Notes under the pieces: model-generated
The model's database searches: none
What the model was told of the DNA's origin: nothing
Seen by the model: the letters and a program-made list of their open reading frames with translations, nothing else
DNA from: an uncultured Acidobacteriota bacterium
GTDB lineage: Bacteria; Acidobacteriota; Thermoanaerobaculia; Gp7-AA8
Assembly: GCA_937870635.1 (NCBI GenBank)
Contig: CALMZP010000032.1
Span: forward strand, 95,599-159,598
Direction of reading: 5' to 3'
Length of the DNA: 64,000 bases
Position numbers and translations under genes: made by a program
In this document: one piece after another, positions 8,734-17,699 of the stretch
Layout: each line of letters starts with the position of its first letter
Position numbering within the stretch: the first letter of the stretch is position 1

Positions 8734-9537
8734 ATGTTGCAGAGTCCAGAACTGAGAATCGACGACGAGGCGACACTCCGCGAATACCTCATGGGCAGGC
8801 TCGGGGGGGAGGCGGCCGAATCTCTCGAGTCAGAGCTCCTCGAGGATGAGGATCTCTTCGAGAAGATGCGGATCATCGAGACGGAGCTGTACGACGATTT
8901 TGCCGCCGGACGGCTCAGCTCGACCGACGAGCAGGCCTTTCTCTCCCGATCCCGTGGTCAGGCAGCGCGTTCGCGTTTCGTGTTCGCTACGACTCTTCAT
9001 GGCCGCGCCGCCGCGACGCGCATCGCCACCTTTCGTCCGCGCGCGGCCCGCCTCGTCCTGGCCGCAGCTGCGATTGCGGTCGTCGCGATCGGCCTCGCCT
9101 TCGTCAGCTTGCGTAAAACACCGGTGACGGTGCCACCGCAGACGGCGAGAACGACCGAGCCGGCAACCGCAGCCATCCCTTCACCTGCCCGAGCGATCGC
9201 TCTTACCATTACTCTCGGCTCGTCACGATCGGGTGCAGAGAAAAACATCCTTTCGATTCCGGACGGCACCACGAACGTCGAGCTCGGCGTCCGGCTGCAT
9301 GCCGAAGATGTCTACGACACTTATGAGGTCGACGTGCGGAATGTGAAGGGCGAATCGATCTGGCAGCAGTCAGGCCTCCGTGCCGCCGCCGCGGCCGACA
9401 CGCGCACGATCGTGGCGGTCGTACCCGCCGACCGGATGGGCGCCGGTACTTATGAAATCGCCGTTTCCGGCACGACCGGCACCGCGCCGGCCGAAGATCT
9501 CGGATTCCAGTCCCTGGAGGTTCGTCGCGAGCAGTGA
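8734..9537 (+). CDS. Single-pass membrane protein, probable anti-sigma factor
   Basis: The 267-residue product has an acidic cytoplasmic N-terminus (about 1-100, with a repeated ELLEDEDLFEKM-type helix), one membrane helix near 104-126 (LVLAAAAIAVVAIGLAFVSL) and a periplasmic beta-rich domain. No HXXXCXXC zinc motif is present, so this is not a ZAS-type anti-sigma factor; the role is inferred from position between a sigma factor and a CHAT protein. ATG 8734 is preceded by GAGGA three bases upstream; a TTG at 8731 is an alternative. Its stop overlaps the GTG start of the CHAT gene (GTGA), indicating translational coupling. Confidence 0.7.
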   Translation: MLQSPELRIDDEATLREYLMGRLGGEAAESLESELLEDEDLFEKMRIIETELYDDFAAGRLSSTDEQAFLSRSRGQAARSRFVFATTLHGRAAATRIATFRPRAARLVLAAAAIAVVAIGLAFVSLRKTPVTVPPQTARTTEPATAAIPSPARAIALTITLGSSRSGAEKNILSIPDGTTNVELGVRLHAEDVYDTYEVDVRNVKGESIWQQSGLRAAAAADTRTIVAVVPADRMGAGTYEIAVSGTTGTAPAEDLGFQSLEVRREQ

Positions 9538-12500
9538 CGTCTCGTTCGGTTGCAGCAGTCCTGATCGCCGCGGTGGTCGCGGTTCTCGCGTCCGCTGAAG
9601 AATCGGTACGTCCTCTTTCGCCCGCAACCTCGCTGCGCGGTTCCGTCGCCGCCGGAGAGAGGCACTCCTTCTCGTTCGTCGTCCCTGCCGGAACCGCCTC
9701 GCGGGTGATCGTGTCGGAAGAAGGCGTCGACGTCGAAGCTACTTTGATGCCGGCGGGCGCCGCCGCCAGGACGGCGCGCATCGAGACGTCGAATGGCATC
9801 GGCGGCTCCGAGATCATCGTCGTTCCGATCGCGGATGCGCCGGCGTCGTGGGTCGTCACTGTCGAACCAGCCGCGGCGCAGGCTAGCCGTGGAGACTATG
9901 CGATCGTTCTCGAGACGAAAGTTGCAGGCGACACAGCACGCCAGCGTGCGGCTGCCCACTCGCGGATCAGCCAAGCGTACGCGCTTCACGGCACGGGCAA
10001 AGGTGACTCCATTCGCCAGAGCGTGGCGATCTACGACGAAGTTCACGACGCGGCGGCGAAGCTGGGTGACCGCCGGCTGCAGGCCGAAGCGATCTATCAG
10101 GCTGCGCGGGCGCTCGACCTTCTCGGTGAGTGGCCGACGGCGATCGAGTACCAGTTGCGCGCGCTTCCGATCGTCGAAGCGCTGCAGTTGCGCGGACGCA
10201 CTTCCCGCGTGCTGGACCGTCTCGGAGACATGTCCCGCAAAACGGGTGACGTCGTCAAAGCCGAGGAGTATCTCGCTGCGGCCCTGCCCATCGCGCGCGA
10301 GGTGCGCGACGTCGAGACAGAAGCGGACATCCTCAACAACACCGGGCTGCTCTTCTCGTCGATGGGAAGGTGGGAGGAAGCGGTGGAGATGCTCGAGGGT
10401 GCCATCCCGCTCGCCCAGAAAACCGAATCGTTAGACGTCGAGGCCGCCCTTCACCACAACCTCGGCCAGGCCTTTGGAAACCTGGGCGACTATCCGCGGG
10501 CGATCGAGGCGTACGAGCGCGCTCTGGTCGTGAAGCGGAAGATGGGATCGCCGCGACGCATGGCCAGCACTCTCAACAACCTCGCGGTCGTTCATTTTTC
10601 GACCGGTCAGAGTGAGAAGGCGCTGAGCACGATGATGCAGGCCATCGCATTCTGGGAAGAATCGGGCGACCGCGCAGGCCTCGCGAATTCCATCGCATCA
10701 CTCGCGCGGATGAAGGACGAGGCTGGCGACACGGCTGCGGCGATCGCGGCGTTCGAGAAATCGATTCCGATTCTCCAGGAAGTCCGCAACCGCGCGGGCG
10801 AAGGAAGCGCGCTGGCAACGTGGGCATCCATCGATCTCGAGTCGGGCCGCACTGAAGCGGCGCTGGAGAAGTTGTCGCGCGCCTTGACGCTGTCACGCGA
10901 GGCCGCCGATCGACGCAACGAGGCCCGCGTGCTGCACGTCCGCGCGAAGGCTCTCGACAAGGCGGGGAACCTCGGCGAGGCCATCGCTTCGGCGGAGGAG
11001 TCGATTGCGCTCGTCGAGAACATGCGCGAGGCGATGAGCCGCCGCGAATTCCGCGACTCCTATCTGAGCATCGTCCGCAGCTACTACGATCTTCTCGTCG
11101 ACCTCCTCCTGCGGCAGGGGAACGAAGAAGGCGTCAAGACGGCGTTCACTGCTGGCGAGCGTGCCCGCGCGCGCACCCTGCTCGAGTCTCTCGCTGAATC
11201 GGCGGCAAAGATCCGGAAGGGGATCGATCCTGCGCTGCGCAGGCGCGAGCGCGAAGTTCAGGCGGCGCTCAACGCCAGGGAGATGTACCGCGCACGGCAG
11301 GCGCCCAAGCGCGGCAGCCAGGCTGTCGCACGCGCGACGGCTGAAGTGAACCATCTGCTCGACGAGCTGCGCGACGTGCAGGCGCAGATCCGGTCATCCA
11401 GTCCGGAATACGCAGCGCTCAAGATGCCTGAGCCCGTCAGCGTCGAGACCGTGCAGCAGTCGCTGCTCGACGCCGATTCGGTCCTCCTCTCGTTTCATCT
11501 CGGGGAGGAGTCCAGCCATGCTTGGGTGATCGACCGAAAATCGATCTCCGTCCACGTGCTGCCGAGGGCAAGAGCGATCGACGCCCTGGCGCGCCGTTAT
11601 CACGAGTCTCTCAGCCAGGAGACCGCCTCGCCGTCCGCCGACGTGGGGAAGACGCTGGCGGAGATGATTTTCCGGCCCGTGTCGGCGCGGGTCCGAGGAA
11701 AACGGCTGCTCATCGTGCCTGACGGGGCACTTCATTACGTTCCTTTCGCCGCGCTCCCGTCTCCCCGCACCGGCCAGCCTCTGATCGCGGAGCACGAGAT
11801 CGTCTACCTCCCCTCTGCGTCGGTGATGCAGAACATCCGGCGGCCAAAACACACCGGCGGAGCGACGTCGGTGGCCGTGTTCGCGGATCCTGTGTTCAAT
11901 CGGGAAGATCCGCGACTCAACGCCACCGCGGCTGAGAAAACTGCGTCCGTCAGATCCGCGGGGTTCCAGCGGCTGCGCTTCTCGCGCGGCGAGGCGTCGG
12001 CCATCGTCGCGGCGGCGGCCGATTCGAAAACGTTCGCAGCGGTCGGATTCGACGCGTCGAAGCGAACGCTTCTCGCCACCGACCTGCGGCGTTACGACAT
12101 CCTGCACTTCGCGACCCACGGCGCGCTCGACACGGAACACCCGGAGCTGTCGGGACTGGTCTTCTCCCTCTTCAACCGAGAGGGGCGCACCGTCGACGGC
12201 TTTCTTCGCCTTCATGAGATTTACAACCTCGATCTCGACGCGCGGCTCGTCGTCCTCAGCGCGTGCAAGACGGCGCTGGGCAAGGAAGTTCACGGCGAAG
12301 GGCTGATCGGGTTGACTCGCGGTTTCCTTTATGCGGGAGCGGCCGGAATCGTGTCGACGGTGTGGAACATCGACGACCGCGCGAGCGCGCAGCTCATGTC
12401 ACGTTTTTACGGAGCGATGCTCCGCGACGGACTGCGTCCTGCAGAAGCTCTGCGCAAGGCCCAGCTGTCGATGCTCGCCCAGGCCCGATGGCACGACCCT

Positions 12501-12542
12501 CATTACTGGGCAGCCTTCGGAATTCACGGGGAGTGGAGATAG
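9534..12542 (+). CDS. TPR-CHAT caspase-like protease, exported
   Basis: The 1002-residue protein starts at a GTG overlapping the upstream stop. An N-terminal hydrophobic stretch (about 3-21, ending ASA) looks like a signal peptide or anchor. A beta-rich domain follows (about 25-125), then tetratricopeptide repeats (about 140-450, for example AIEAYERALVVKRKMG), a long helical segment, and a C-terminal CHAT domain (about 690-1002). The caspase-type dyad is visible: His in ILHFATHG near 861 and Cys in VVLSACKTALG near 910. CHAT proteases are caspase/separase relatives; TPRs bind partners. An exported caspase-like protease controlled by a sigma/anti-sigma pair is the likely picture; the substrate is unknown. 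Confidence 0.9.
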   Translation: MTSRSVAAVLIAAVVAVLASAEESVRPLSPATSLRGSVAAGERHSFSFVVPAGTASRVIVSEEGVDVEATLMPAGAAARTARIETSNGIGGSEIIVVPIADAPASWVVTVEPAAAQASRGDYAIVLETKVAGDTARQRAAAHSRISQAYALHGTGKGDSIRQSVAIYDEVHDAAAKLGDRRLQAEAIYQAARALDLLGEWPTAIEYQLRALPIVEALQLRGRTSRVLDRLGDMSRKTGDVVKAEEYLAAALPIAREVRDVETEADILNNTGLLFSSMGRWEEAVEMLEGAIPLAQKTESLDVEAALHHNLGQAFGNLGDYPRAIEAYERALVVKRKMGSPRRMASTLNNLAVVHFSTGQSEKALSTMMQAIAFWEESGDRAGLANSIASLARMKDEAGDTAAAIAAFEKSIPILQEVRNRAGEGSALATWASIDLESGRTEAALEKLSRALTLSREAADRRNEARVLHVRAKALDKAGNLGEAIASAEESIALVENMREAMSRREFRDSYLSIVRSYYDLLVDLLLRQGNEEGVKTAFTAGERARARTLLESLAESAAKIRKGIDPALRRREREVQAALNAREMYRARQAPKRGSQAVARATAEVNHLLDELRDVQAQIRSSSPEYAALKMPEPVSVETVQQSLLDADSVLLSFHLGEESSHAWVIDRKSISVHVLPRARAIDALARRYHESLSQETASPSADVGKTLAEMIFRPVSARVRGKRLLIVPDGALHYVPFAALPSPRTGQPLIAEHEIVYLPSASVMQNIRRPKHTGGATSVAVFADPVFNREDPRLNATAAEKTASVRSAGFQRLRFSRGEASAIVAAAADSKTFAAVGFDASKRTLLATDLRRYDILHFATHGALDTEHPELSGLVFSLFNREGRTVDGFLRLHEIYNLDLDARLVVLSACKTALGKEVHGEGLIGLTRGFLYAGAAGIVSTVWNIDDRASAQLMSRFYGAMLRDGLRPAEALRKAQLSMLAQARWHDPHYWAAFGIHGEWR

Positions 12543-12544
12543 AA

Positions 12545-12580
12545 GTGGAGCGGCGGGCGATCTCTCCCGCGATCCCGGCT
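12545..12580. repeat. Degenerate half G-element
   Basis: GTGGAGCGGCGGGCGATCTC followed by TCCCGC matches the left half of the G-element. It lies in the 69-base gap between the CHAT gene and the S9 peptidase. Confidence 0.6.
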
Positions 12581-12611
12581 CACCGACAGCCCGGGCGGTA
12601 AACTACCCGGC

Positions 12612-14660
12612 ATGCTGAAACGCTCGCTGCTGCTCGTGTCGCTCCTTGCCCTCTTCGCGCCCACACTTCCCGCCGAATCGCTGGCGCGTGGATCTTCGAA
12701 CCGGTTCGAGCCGATCGACATCTTCGAGATCGAATGGGCTTCCGACCCGCGCATTTCGACGGACGGCACGCGAATCGTCTACGTGCGCAACTTCATGGAC
12801 ATCATGAAGGACCGCTACCGCTCCAACCTGTGGGTGGTCAACCTCGACGGCACCGACCATCGTCCGCTCACCACCGGGATCGTGAACCATTCGGCGCCGC
12901 GGTGGTCGCCGGATGGCAGGCGGCTTCTCTACACATCATCCGAGAGCGGATCACAGCAACTTCATGTTCGATGGCTCGACTCCGGACAGACCGCGATGCT
13001 CACGCGGCTCGCCCGCGCTCCGCGCCTGGCCACATGGTCCCGCGACGGAAAGCAGATCGCGTTCGTGATGTCGGTCGACGCGGACACCACCTCGTTCGCC
13101 ACGATGCCGAAGGCACCTGAGGGAGCGGAGTGGTCGAAGGCGCCGAAAGTCATCGAGTCGATCCAGTACCGCAATGACGGTGCGGGTTACGTGGAACCGG
13201 TCTTCTCCCAGATCTTCGTCATGTCAGCCGACGGAGGAACGCCGCGGCAGGTGACGCGCGGCGCGGTGCACAGCGGCGGGCGTCCGGAATGGAGTGCCGA
13301 CGGCAAATCCCTTCTCTTTTCAGCGAACCGGAACGAAAAGTGGGAACTCGATCCACGCAACAGCGAGATCTACGAAGTATCGTTGAGCGACGGATCCATC
13401 CGCGCGCTGACCAGCCGAAACGGTCCCGATCAGACTCCGATCCTCTCCCCGGACGGCTCGAAGATCGCCTACCTCGGCAGCGATGAACGCTACCTCGGTT
13501 ATCAGCTCACGCGGCTCCATGTCATGAATCGCGACGGGAGCGATTCGAGGCTGATCAGTTCCACTCTCGATCGCGACGTCGACGCCATCCAGTGGGCTGC
13601 CGACGGGCAAAGCCTCTACTTTCAGTACGACGACCAGGGCAATACGAAGGTTGCCCGCATCGGCCTCACCGGAAAAGTCGAGACGCTGGCCGGCGATCTC
13701 GGCGGCACGTCGCTCGATCGCCCTTACGACGGGGGCAGTTTCTCGGTCGCGCCGTCGGGAACGCTTGTGTACACGATGTCGCGTCCCGATCACCCCGCCG
13801 ACCTCGCCGTCGCGCGTCGCGGTGGCTCACCGGTGCGCATCACGCGCCTCAACGAGGATCTCTTCGGCCACAAGAAACTCGGAGCGGTCGAAGAGATCAC
13901 CTATGCGTCGTCGCACGACAACCGGAAGATTCAGGGCTGGATCGTCAAGCCTCCCGACTTCGATCCGTCGAAGAAGTATCCGCTCATCCTCGAGATCCAC
14001 GGCGGCCCGTTCGCGAATTACGGCGACCGGTTCGCCAGTGACATGCAGCTCTACGCTGCCGCCGGATACGTCGTCCTGTACACGAATCCGCGCGGCAGCA
14101 CGAGCTATGGCGAAGAGTTCGGCAACTTCATCCATCACAACTATCCCGGAAACGATTACGACGACCTTATGTCGGGAGTCGACGCGGTGATCGCTAAGGG
14201 TTACATCGACCCGGCGAATCTCTTCGTGACCGGAGGCAGCGGCGGCGGCGTGCTGACGAGCTGGATCATCGGCAAGACCGACCGGTTCCGCGCGGCCGTC
14301 GTCGCCAAACCGGTCATCAACTGGTACAGCTTCGTGTTGACGTCGGACGGCCCCGGCTTCTTCTACCGCTACTGGTTCTCGGCTCTGCCCTGGGACGATC
14401 CCGAGCAATATCTCCGGCGCTCACCGATCTCACTCGTCGGCAGCGTGAAGACGCCGACCATGATTGTCACCGGCGAGGCGGACTATCGGACGCCGATCTC
14501 CGAATCCGAGCAGTACTACACGGCGCTCAAGATCCGCGGAGTCCCTGCCGCGCTGGTACGCATTCCCGATTCGCCGCACGATTTCGCATCGCGCCCCAGC
14601 ACGATGCTCTCGAAGTTCGTGTACACGCTGGCCTGGTTCGAGCGGTACCGGGGAAAGTAG
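12612..14660 (+). CDS. Secreted S9 family peptidase (prolyl oligopeptidase/DPP-like)
   Basis: The 682-residue enzyme has a signal peptide (MLKRSLLLVSLLALFAPTLP), a WD40-like propeller (about 35-425, with repeated WSPDG, WSADG, LSPDGSKIAYLG) and an alpha/beta-hydrolase domain (about 440-682). The triad is complete: Ser in GGSGGG near 541, Asp in GEADYRTP near 623 and His in SPHDF near 656. It is predicted to cleave short peptides outside the cytoplasm. The ATG at 12612 starts the signal peptide directly. The gene stands alone and converges on the 14747-15325 gene across an inverted heptamer array. Confidence 0.93.
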   Translation: MLKRSLLLVSLLALFAPTLPAESLARGSSNRFEPIDIFEIEWASDPRISTDGTRIVYVRNFMDIMKDRYRSNLWVVNLDGTDHRPLTTGIVNHSAPRWSPDGRRLLYTSSESGSQQLHVRWLDSGQTAMLTRLARAPRLATWSRDGKQIAFVMSVDADTTSFATMPKAPEGAEWSKAPKVIESIQYRNDGAGYVEPVFSQIFVMSADGGTPRQVTRGAVHSGGRPEWSADGKSLLFSANRNEKWELDPRNSEIYEVSLSDGSIRALTSRNGPDQTPILSPDGSKIAYLGSDERYLGYQLTRLHVMNRDGSDSRLISSTLDRDVDAIQWAADGQSLYFQYDDQGNTKVARIGLTGKVETLAGDLGGTSLDRPYDGGSFSVAPSGTLVYTMSRPDHPADLAVARRGGSPVRITRLNEDLFGHKKLGAVEEITYASSHDNRKIQGWIVKPPDFDPSKKYPLILEIHGGPFANYGDRFASDMQLYAAAGYVVLYTNPRGSTSYGEEFGNFIHHNYPGNDYDDLMSGVDAVIAKGYIDPANLFVTGGSGGGVLTSWIIGKTDRFRAAVVAKPVINWYSFVLTSDGPGFFYRYWFSALPWDDPEQYLRRSPISLVGSVKTPTMIVTGEADYRTPISESEQYYTALKIRGVPAALVRIPDSPHDFASRPSTMLSKFVYTLAWFERYRGK

Positions 14661-14672
14661 CGCCGATGTTGA

Positions 14673-14732
14673 TGGACTTTGGACCCTGGACCCTGGACCC
14701 TGGAATAAACACCGGTGCTCCCAGGGTCCAAG
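14673..14732. repeat. Inverted tandem array, GGACCCT heptamer
   Basis: The left arm (14673-14704) contains four units of GGACTTT/GGACCCT, the right arm (14719-14732) about two units of AGGGTCC; 14 bases separate them. It lies between two convergent genes and can form a stem. Confidence 0.88.
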
Positions 14733-14746
14733 ATCCCCTCGTCTTC

Positions 14747-15325
14747 TCAGTGTCTGTCGCTGTGAAGGCTGTGGTCCGGTATCGGCTCGGCGACATAGCT
14801 CGAGCGTGGCCGCGCGGGGAGATTGTGCCAGAGGAGGTACACCTCGACGTCGACGTCGGTGATGGTTTTGACCGTACGCAGCGATTTGAGGTCGCGCGTG
14901 CTCAAATGCCCGGATCCGTCGCGGCGGATGTAGAGGATCTCGCCGTTGAAGCCATCAGGAAGTGTCGCCACGAGCAGGAGAAAACGGTCGAGATCCGCGC
15001 TGCCATCGATCACGACCCGGACGACTTCACGCGTGGCCTGCATGACGGGACTGCGAAGCATGCTGTCGAGCAGATCGATGTCCTGAACGAGCAGACAGCG
15101 ACCTTCCTTCTCCGCCTCGGACCAGCGCTCGAGCTCTGAGATTCCGGGAGAAACCAGAGTGGCCACCGCCTGGAATCTGTCGTTGGAAAGTCCCACGGGC
15201 CAACTCTGCTCCCGTGTGCGCCCGGCAAACGTGTCCTGGATCACGTTTCTGGCAACATCTATGAGCCGGTTCCACTGATTCTTCCGGCGTGACCGGAACG
15301 ATTTTGGTCGTCGGATTTTTCTCAC
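14747..15325 (-). CDS. Hypothetical protein
   Basis: A 192-residue frame with coding-like composition and a plausible folded core (CLLVQDIDLLDSMLRSPV, VVRVVIDGSADLDRFLLLVA). No family recognised. The N-terminus is very basic (KIRRPKSFRSRRKNQ). The GTG at 15325 has no ribosome-binding site, and coding-like sequence continues in frame upstream without a start codon, so the true start may be elsewhere or the gene may be 5'-truncated. A perfect 8-bp-stem hairpin (GTTCGCGG...CCGCGAAC, 15327-15349) sits directly at its upstream edge. Confidence 0.5.
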   Translation of the reverse strand: MRKIRRPKSFRSRRKNQWNRLIDVARNVIQDTFAGRTREQSWPVGLSNDRFQAVATLVSPGISELERWSEAEKEGRCLLVQDIDLLDSMLRSPVMQATREVVRVVIDGSADLDRFLLLVATLPDGFNGEILYIRRDGSGHLSTRDLKSLRTVKTITDVDVEVYLLWHNLPARPRSSYVAEPIPDHSLHSDRH

Positions 15326-15598
15326 TGTTCGCGGCTTTCGTCCGCGAACGATCTTCTGCGCGCAACGGACCCCGCTGCGATGAGTCGCTTCCTGGATGCC
15401 TGGGCGCGCCCGACTTCGCTGCCCCGTGGCTTCCGGTTCGCGACGGGGCGACCCATCTCATCCTTGCCGCTCTGTCGGAGCGCGGCCTGACAGTCTCGTC
15501 AGCGGCTGGGTGAACGACGCGGAGGTCCTGTCGAACGTCGTCCACGTCGGCGTGCGGTTGGCACACCCGTGGCAGTCGGGGCCGCGGTTCTCATGAAT
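15326..15598. other. Intergenic segment without a convincing gene
   Basis: These 273 bases hold the hairpin at 15327-15349 and stop-free frames on the minus strand that lack starts and have no recognisable domain. They may be remnant coding sequence. Confidence 0.4.
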
Positions 15599-16258
15599 TT
15601 ACGATGAGCCGGTCGCTTCATGTGGGGCGTGAACCGGTTTCGATTCAGGCGATCCCCACTGCCGCAGCCAGATCGATAGAACAACGATTCCGAGAACGGC
15701 CAGGAATTCGCTTTGCCAGTTCTGGAACGACTCGTACCAGAACGCTGAAGTGCCCATGTACTCGATGGGGGTGAGGTTCACCTTCGCACCGTGCTGCAGC
15801 TGCTCTTCGTTGAACTTCCGCGCTCCGGCCCATGCGTGACCCACAAACGAGATCAGGAACAGCGCGGACAAGGCGAGGCCGAGGGAGTTCTTGTAGAGGG
15901 AGAGCAACCAGCCGCCTTTGCGGACCGGACCGGGCGCCTTCGCATCGTCACGATGATCGGCGGGATCCTCGTCCACCTCTTCCCTTTCATCGATCTTCTT
16001 CGACTCCGCGGAACCTTTCTGACGAAGAAACACCGTCAGGAAAACATAGAACGCCATCTGCAGGAACTCGCTCTCCCAGTTCTCGAAGACCGTCTCTCCG
16101 AATTCCGGCGAAGCGACGAATTCGAGATACGAGACTTCGGCCTCGTCATGTTCGCGCTGCTCTGCATTGAAATGATGGAGGCCCGACCAGCTGTGGGCGA
16201 CGAGACACGCAGCAAACAGGATCGTGAGGACGATTGAGAGACTGTTGTTTCGCCACAT
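15599..16258 (-). CDS. DUF6766 family membrane protein
   Basis: The start was set at the ATG 16258, which follows GGAGAGAG at good spacing; an upstream GTG at 16294 has no ribosome-binding site. The 219-residue product is an internal duplication. Each half has a membrane helix, a H-x-W/S-x-G type motif (LVAHSWSGLHHFNAEQ and FVGHAWAGARKFNEEQ), a conserved FENWESEFLQ or FQNWQSEFLA helix, and ends in LRQKGSAESK or LRQWGSPESK. The halves are joined by a charged linker (DEREEVDEDPADH). DUF6766 has no known function; four membrane segments suggest an inner-membrane location. Confidence 0.85.
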   Translation of the reverse strand: MWRNNSLSIVLTILFAACLVAHSWSGLHHFNAEQREHDEAEVSYLEFVASPEFGETVFENWESEFLQMAFYVFLTVFLRQKGSAESKKIDEREEVDEDPADHRDDAKAPGPVRKGGWLLSLYKNSLGLALSALFLISFVGHAWAGARKFNEEQLQHGAKVNLTPIEYMGTSAFWYESFQNWQSEFLAVLGIVVLSIWLRQWGSPESKPVHAPHEATGSS

Positions 16259-16296
16259 GCGCGCTCTCTCCGCAACCACCGTACCGATCGCCACAG

Positions 16297-16629
16297 GTGC
16301 TGAGCTTGGTTAATCGCTTCAGCACTTTAGAAAGGGTCGGTAACATTATTTGCTGGCACATTCTGGACGCGAACGAACAGCATGTCGCGGTCGCGCAGGA
16401 AGACTCGCAGGCCATGGCGCTGCTGCGCCGCTTCCTCTCCAACCTGATTCCCCAGTCGTATCACATCCTGGTGAACGGCTCGCCGGTCGCGGAGATCCAC
16501 CAGAACTTCAACCCGTTCGTGCTGCATCTGCGGATCGACTTCAGCCTCGACGCGCGCCGCTCCCTCGACCGCCGCCTCGGTCTCGCTCTGGCCTCGATCC
16601 TCGGAACACTCGAGGGAAGGCAGGACTGA
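16297..16629 (+). pseudogene. Short remnant, possibly C-terminal part of a scramblase/LURP-type protein
   Basis: The frame up to the TGA at 16629 reads ICWHILDANEQHVAVAQEDS and ends DRRLGLALASILGTLEGRQD, a pattern like the C-terminal part of tubby/scramblase-like proteins. No start with a ribosome-binding site exists; a GTG at 16297 is the best candidate and would give 110 residues, and the frame also runs into the divergent DUF6766 promoter region. A 5'-truncated gene is the most likely reading. It converges on the DUF302 gene across a repeat composite. Confidence 0.4.
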
Positions 16630-16633
16630 GTTA

Positions 16634-16991
16634 CTGGTGCGGTGCTTGGTGCTTGATCGCCAGGCACGTCATTAGAAGGCGCGAAGACGCCAAAGGATCT
16701 CAAGATGCGAAGATCGCGTCGACAGAGACCCTTCGCTGTCTTCGCAGTTCAGAGGCTGTGAAAAAATCCAGAGTGGCCCGCGCTGGTGGCGCTTACGGCC
16801 CGAACGCGAGGCGCGAGGAGGAGGCGATGCTGGGACATCGCGGACGACGAGCAACGAAGCGAGCGGGCCGTAACCGCCACCAGCCCGGAGGGCTGTGGGC
16901 GGGACGCACACAACCCGGGCCGCTCTGGATTTTTCACAGCCTCTCAGGCTGACGTGACCGGCAGCACTGAGCACTCCGCACCAAGCACTCT
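16634..16991. repeat. Composite element: AGTGCTTG-type arms around a split P-element
   Basis: The left arm (16634-16655) has GTGCTTG-type units and the right arm (16962-16990) their inverse (GAGCACT, CAAGCACT). Between them lies a P-element (16665-16752 and 16943-16956; CACGTCATT...GCTGACGTG) interrupted by a 190-bp inverted-repeat element. It fills the space between two convergent genes. Confidence 0.75.
16753..16942. mobile_element. MITE-like 190-bp element inserted in a P-element
   Basis: The ends are inverted repeats: AGGCTGTGAAAAAATCCAGA at the left and its complement, with one A fewer, at the right. A nested inner inverted repeat (GCTGGTGGCG..TTACGGCCCG and its complement) makes most of the element fold on itself. 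Flanks are TTCAG (16748-16752) and CTCAG (16943-16947), consistent with a target duplication around TCAG. No coding capacity is seen. Confidence 0.8.
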
Positions 16992-16993
16992 CT

Positions 16994-17368
16994 TTACAGC
17001 GTTTCGAACGCTCGCTGCAGCCGCTCTCGCGAATCGAGCACCGCTTCTTCGATGAATGCATCGGGTCCGGCGGCCTCGAGGGCGCAGAACGGATCGACGG
17101 CCGACACGATGCACTTGCCCGCGGACTCCTCGTAGATCACCACGTTACTCTGCAGGATCGCACCGACATCCGGCTCCCGCTCCACCGCTCGTGAAGAGAG
17201 CGCGGTCCAGGCGCCGAGGAGTGTGCATTTCGGGCCGGTGGAGGGGAGGTTGACCTCGGACACGACATTGAGCGCCTGCTCGGCCAGGGCGCGCTTCGTC
17301 CGCTGGACGGCTTCATCGAAATGCTGATGAACTCTTTTTCTCGTTCCAAAACGGGTCTGCTCAATCAC
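16994..17368 (-). CDS. DUF302 domain protein
   Basis: The GTG at 17368 follows AGGAG by seven to eight bases and is preferred over an ATG at 17404, which would add a Cys/His-rich tail and run through a 14-bp palindrome. The 124-residue protein has the DUF302 pattern: FDEAVQRTKRALAEQALNVV, CTLLGAWTAL, EPDVGAILQSNVVIYEE and a terminal helix. DUF302 proteins are small alpha/beta proteins of unknown role, often linked to stress or metal genes. There is no signal peptide. Confidence 0.82.
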   Translation of the reverse strand: MIEQTRFGTRKRVHQHFDEAVQRTKRALAEQALNVVSEVNLPSTGPKCTLLGAWTALSSRAVEREPDVGAILQSNVVIYEESAGKCIVSAVDPFCALEAAGPDAFIEEAVLDSRERLQRAFETL

Positions 17369-17381
17369 GGGAGGGCTCCTG

Positions 17382-17395
17382 TGTAACCGGTTACA
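17382..17395 (-). promoter_or_regulatory. 14-bp perfect palindrome, candidate operator of the DUF302 gene
   Basis: TGTAACCGGTTACA is perfectly symmetric and lies about 14 bases upstream of the GTG start, next to the AGGAG site. Position and symmetry suit a dimeric repressor; no regulator gene is adjacent. Confidence 0.45.
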
Positions 17396-17518
17396 GTCGT
17401 GCACGAATCATGTCAACCCTCGATACACTCCGTCAATCATGGGCGAACGTCGGCTGGCCACGGCCATCGAATGGCTCGCCGACGGGAAGGCCATGGACTG
17501 GAAATACGCCAAGAATTA

Positions 17519-17605
17519 GTGCTGGTGCAGGGTGCAGGAAACAAAGCTGGACGCAGCGCCTCAGCACGCAGCACTCAGCACCAGCACCCGGCACCAGCAC
17601 CCGGC
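17519..17605. repeat. Inverted short-repeat pair, AGCACCC/GGTGCTG type
   Basis: GTGCTGGTGCAGGGTGCAGG at 17519-17538 faces CAGCAC-type units at 17561-17605. It lies upstream of the riboswitch promoter region. Confidence 0.65.
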
Positions 17606-17699
17606 AGACGCCTACAGCCGGGTTCGCCAAATCTCGGATACTCAAGAGCTTACGCCCGAAATAGATCGCGTGTGATATTGTTATACGCACCAACAAGAA

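Noticed and set aside
17439..17519. 26-codon ORF upstream of the riboswitch
   Set aside because: Reads like the tail of a larger protein, but there is no ribosome-binding site and no support for a free small protein.
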